From Blasia pusilla (lineage: Eukaryota; Marchantiophyta; Marchantiopsida; Blasiales): a stretch of DNA of 64,000 bases. The position numbers and the translations under genes were made by a program. The notes under the pieces were generated by a model, which did not search any database, had not been told where the DNA came from, and was given only the letters and a program-made list of their open reading frames with translations. This document shows, piece by piece, positions 63,457-64,000 of this stretch. Every line of letters begins with the position of its first letter. Position 1 is the stretch's first letter. The stretch covers positions 61,132,001-61,196,000 of the forward strand of contig CM114272.1 of assembly GCA_050084515.1 (NCBI GenBank), written 5' to 3'.

Positions 63457-64000
63457 TGTTGTGCTCGTACATATCGCTACACAACATACATCGTTGTCAC
63501 CAAACACACACACACACAAACATGCACGATCCCATGCTGACTCGTGGCATCCAAACAACGAGACAAGAAGTACCAAAATATCTCCAATTAAAATAAGATC
63601 CAATCTCTCTCACAACACCATAGTTTTCACATGTGCGCACTCTCACATGTCTCTCTCAATGTCAAACCAAACCCACTTTCCTAATGAGAGGCTTGGGTTA
63701 CACACAAAAGGCAAGCAAGACCATAACTCCGCCGCCTCATGCCAAGAGGTTCAACAAAAATAGAATGAGCTCTCAAGCTCTCTCTCCTTGAGGTATACCC
63801 CTCCCCTCTCCCAAACTCTCTCCATGGTAACCTATGCTCCCAAGTAACCTCCTTGGCTCTCGACCTGATGTAGGAGGTCAAGGGTCACTTAACAAAAATA
63901 GAAAGTCGATCATATACTAAAAATGGTACTTACCTAAAATAGTAAGTTCCTCAATATTGCTCCAAATGAACCGAAACTAAAGGGAAACCTGCTCTCTCAG
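63457..64000 (+). repeat. LTR-like repeat, third copy, cut by window end
   Basis: It starts TGTTGTGCTC and follows the 26780-27422 copy with scattered differences up to the window end. Here the two parts that are split in the second copy are contiguous (CTCCAATTAAAATAAG). What follows to the right is outside the window. Confidence 0.88.

Overview
This window looks like nuclear DNA of a land plant. It holds intron-rich genes with GT-AG introns of about 80-950 bases, a plant-type canonical G-protein alpha subunit, cytosolic GAPDH, a plant GDSL esterase/lipase and a DUF247 protein. These sit far apart among decayed transposable elements. A non-seed plant (lycophyte, fern or bryophyte) fits the element repertoire, namely a Ty3/gypsy element with a DNA methyltransferase and a restriction-endonuclease-type non-LTR element, but this is an inference and I cannot name the species. 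There is nothing prokaryotic here, and I saw no tRNA, rRNA or CRISPR array.

Layout. 3.8-7.85 kb (+): a 13-exon canonical G-alpha gene, reconstructed in one open frame of 402 residues. 11.4-13.7 kb (-): a broken hAT-type transposase. 15.5-17.75 kb (-): the 3' end of a Ty1/copia element with a probable LTR, abutting an unidentified ORF. 21.1-24.84 kb (+): a 12-exon cytosolic GAPDH gene of 346 residues. 25.4-26.65 kb: a TGACTC-rich repeat and a GC-rich repeat island. 26.78-36.86 kb: a rearranged Ty3/gypsy retrotransposon. 37.9-40.2 kb: an 867-bp inverted repeat. 41.9-43.0 kb: an unidentified degenerate ORF set. 43.7-44.5 kb: a second copia remnant. 45.56-49.05 kb (+): a 5-exon GDSL esterase/lipase gene of 402 residues. 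51.1-51.4 kb: a second GC-rich island. 52.75-56.26 kb (+): a non-LTR retrotransposon, with a 5'-truncated relative at 58.6-58.8 kb (-). 60.2-62.26 kb (+): an intronless DUF247 gene. 62.9-63.3 kb: a third GC-rich island. 63.46-64.0 kb: a further copy of the gypsy-associated LTR-like repeat, cut by the window end.

The most interesting region is the gypsy element. Its parts are gag, protease and a C5-cytosine DNA methyltransferase on the + strand, and reverse transcriptase, RNase H, integrase and a C-terminal PHD finger on the - strand. It therefore carried both an epigenetic writer and a likely chromatin reader. It is now dead, with stops, frameshifts and an internal inversion. Its flanking repeat is arranged in an unusual tandem and split way inside a candidate 4-bp target duplication. 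The four host genes have no evident functional link to each other.
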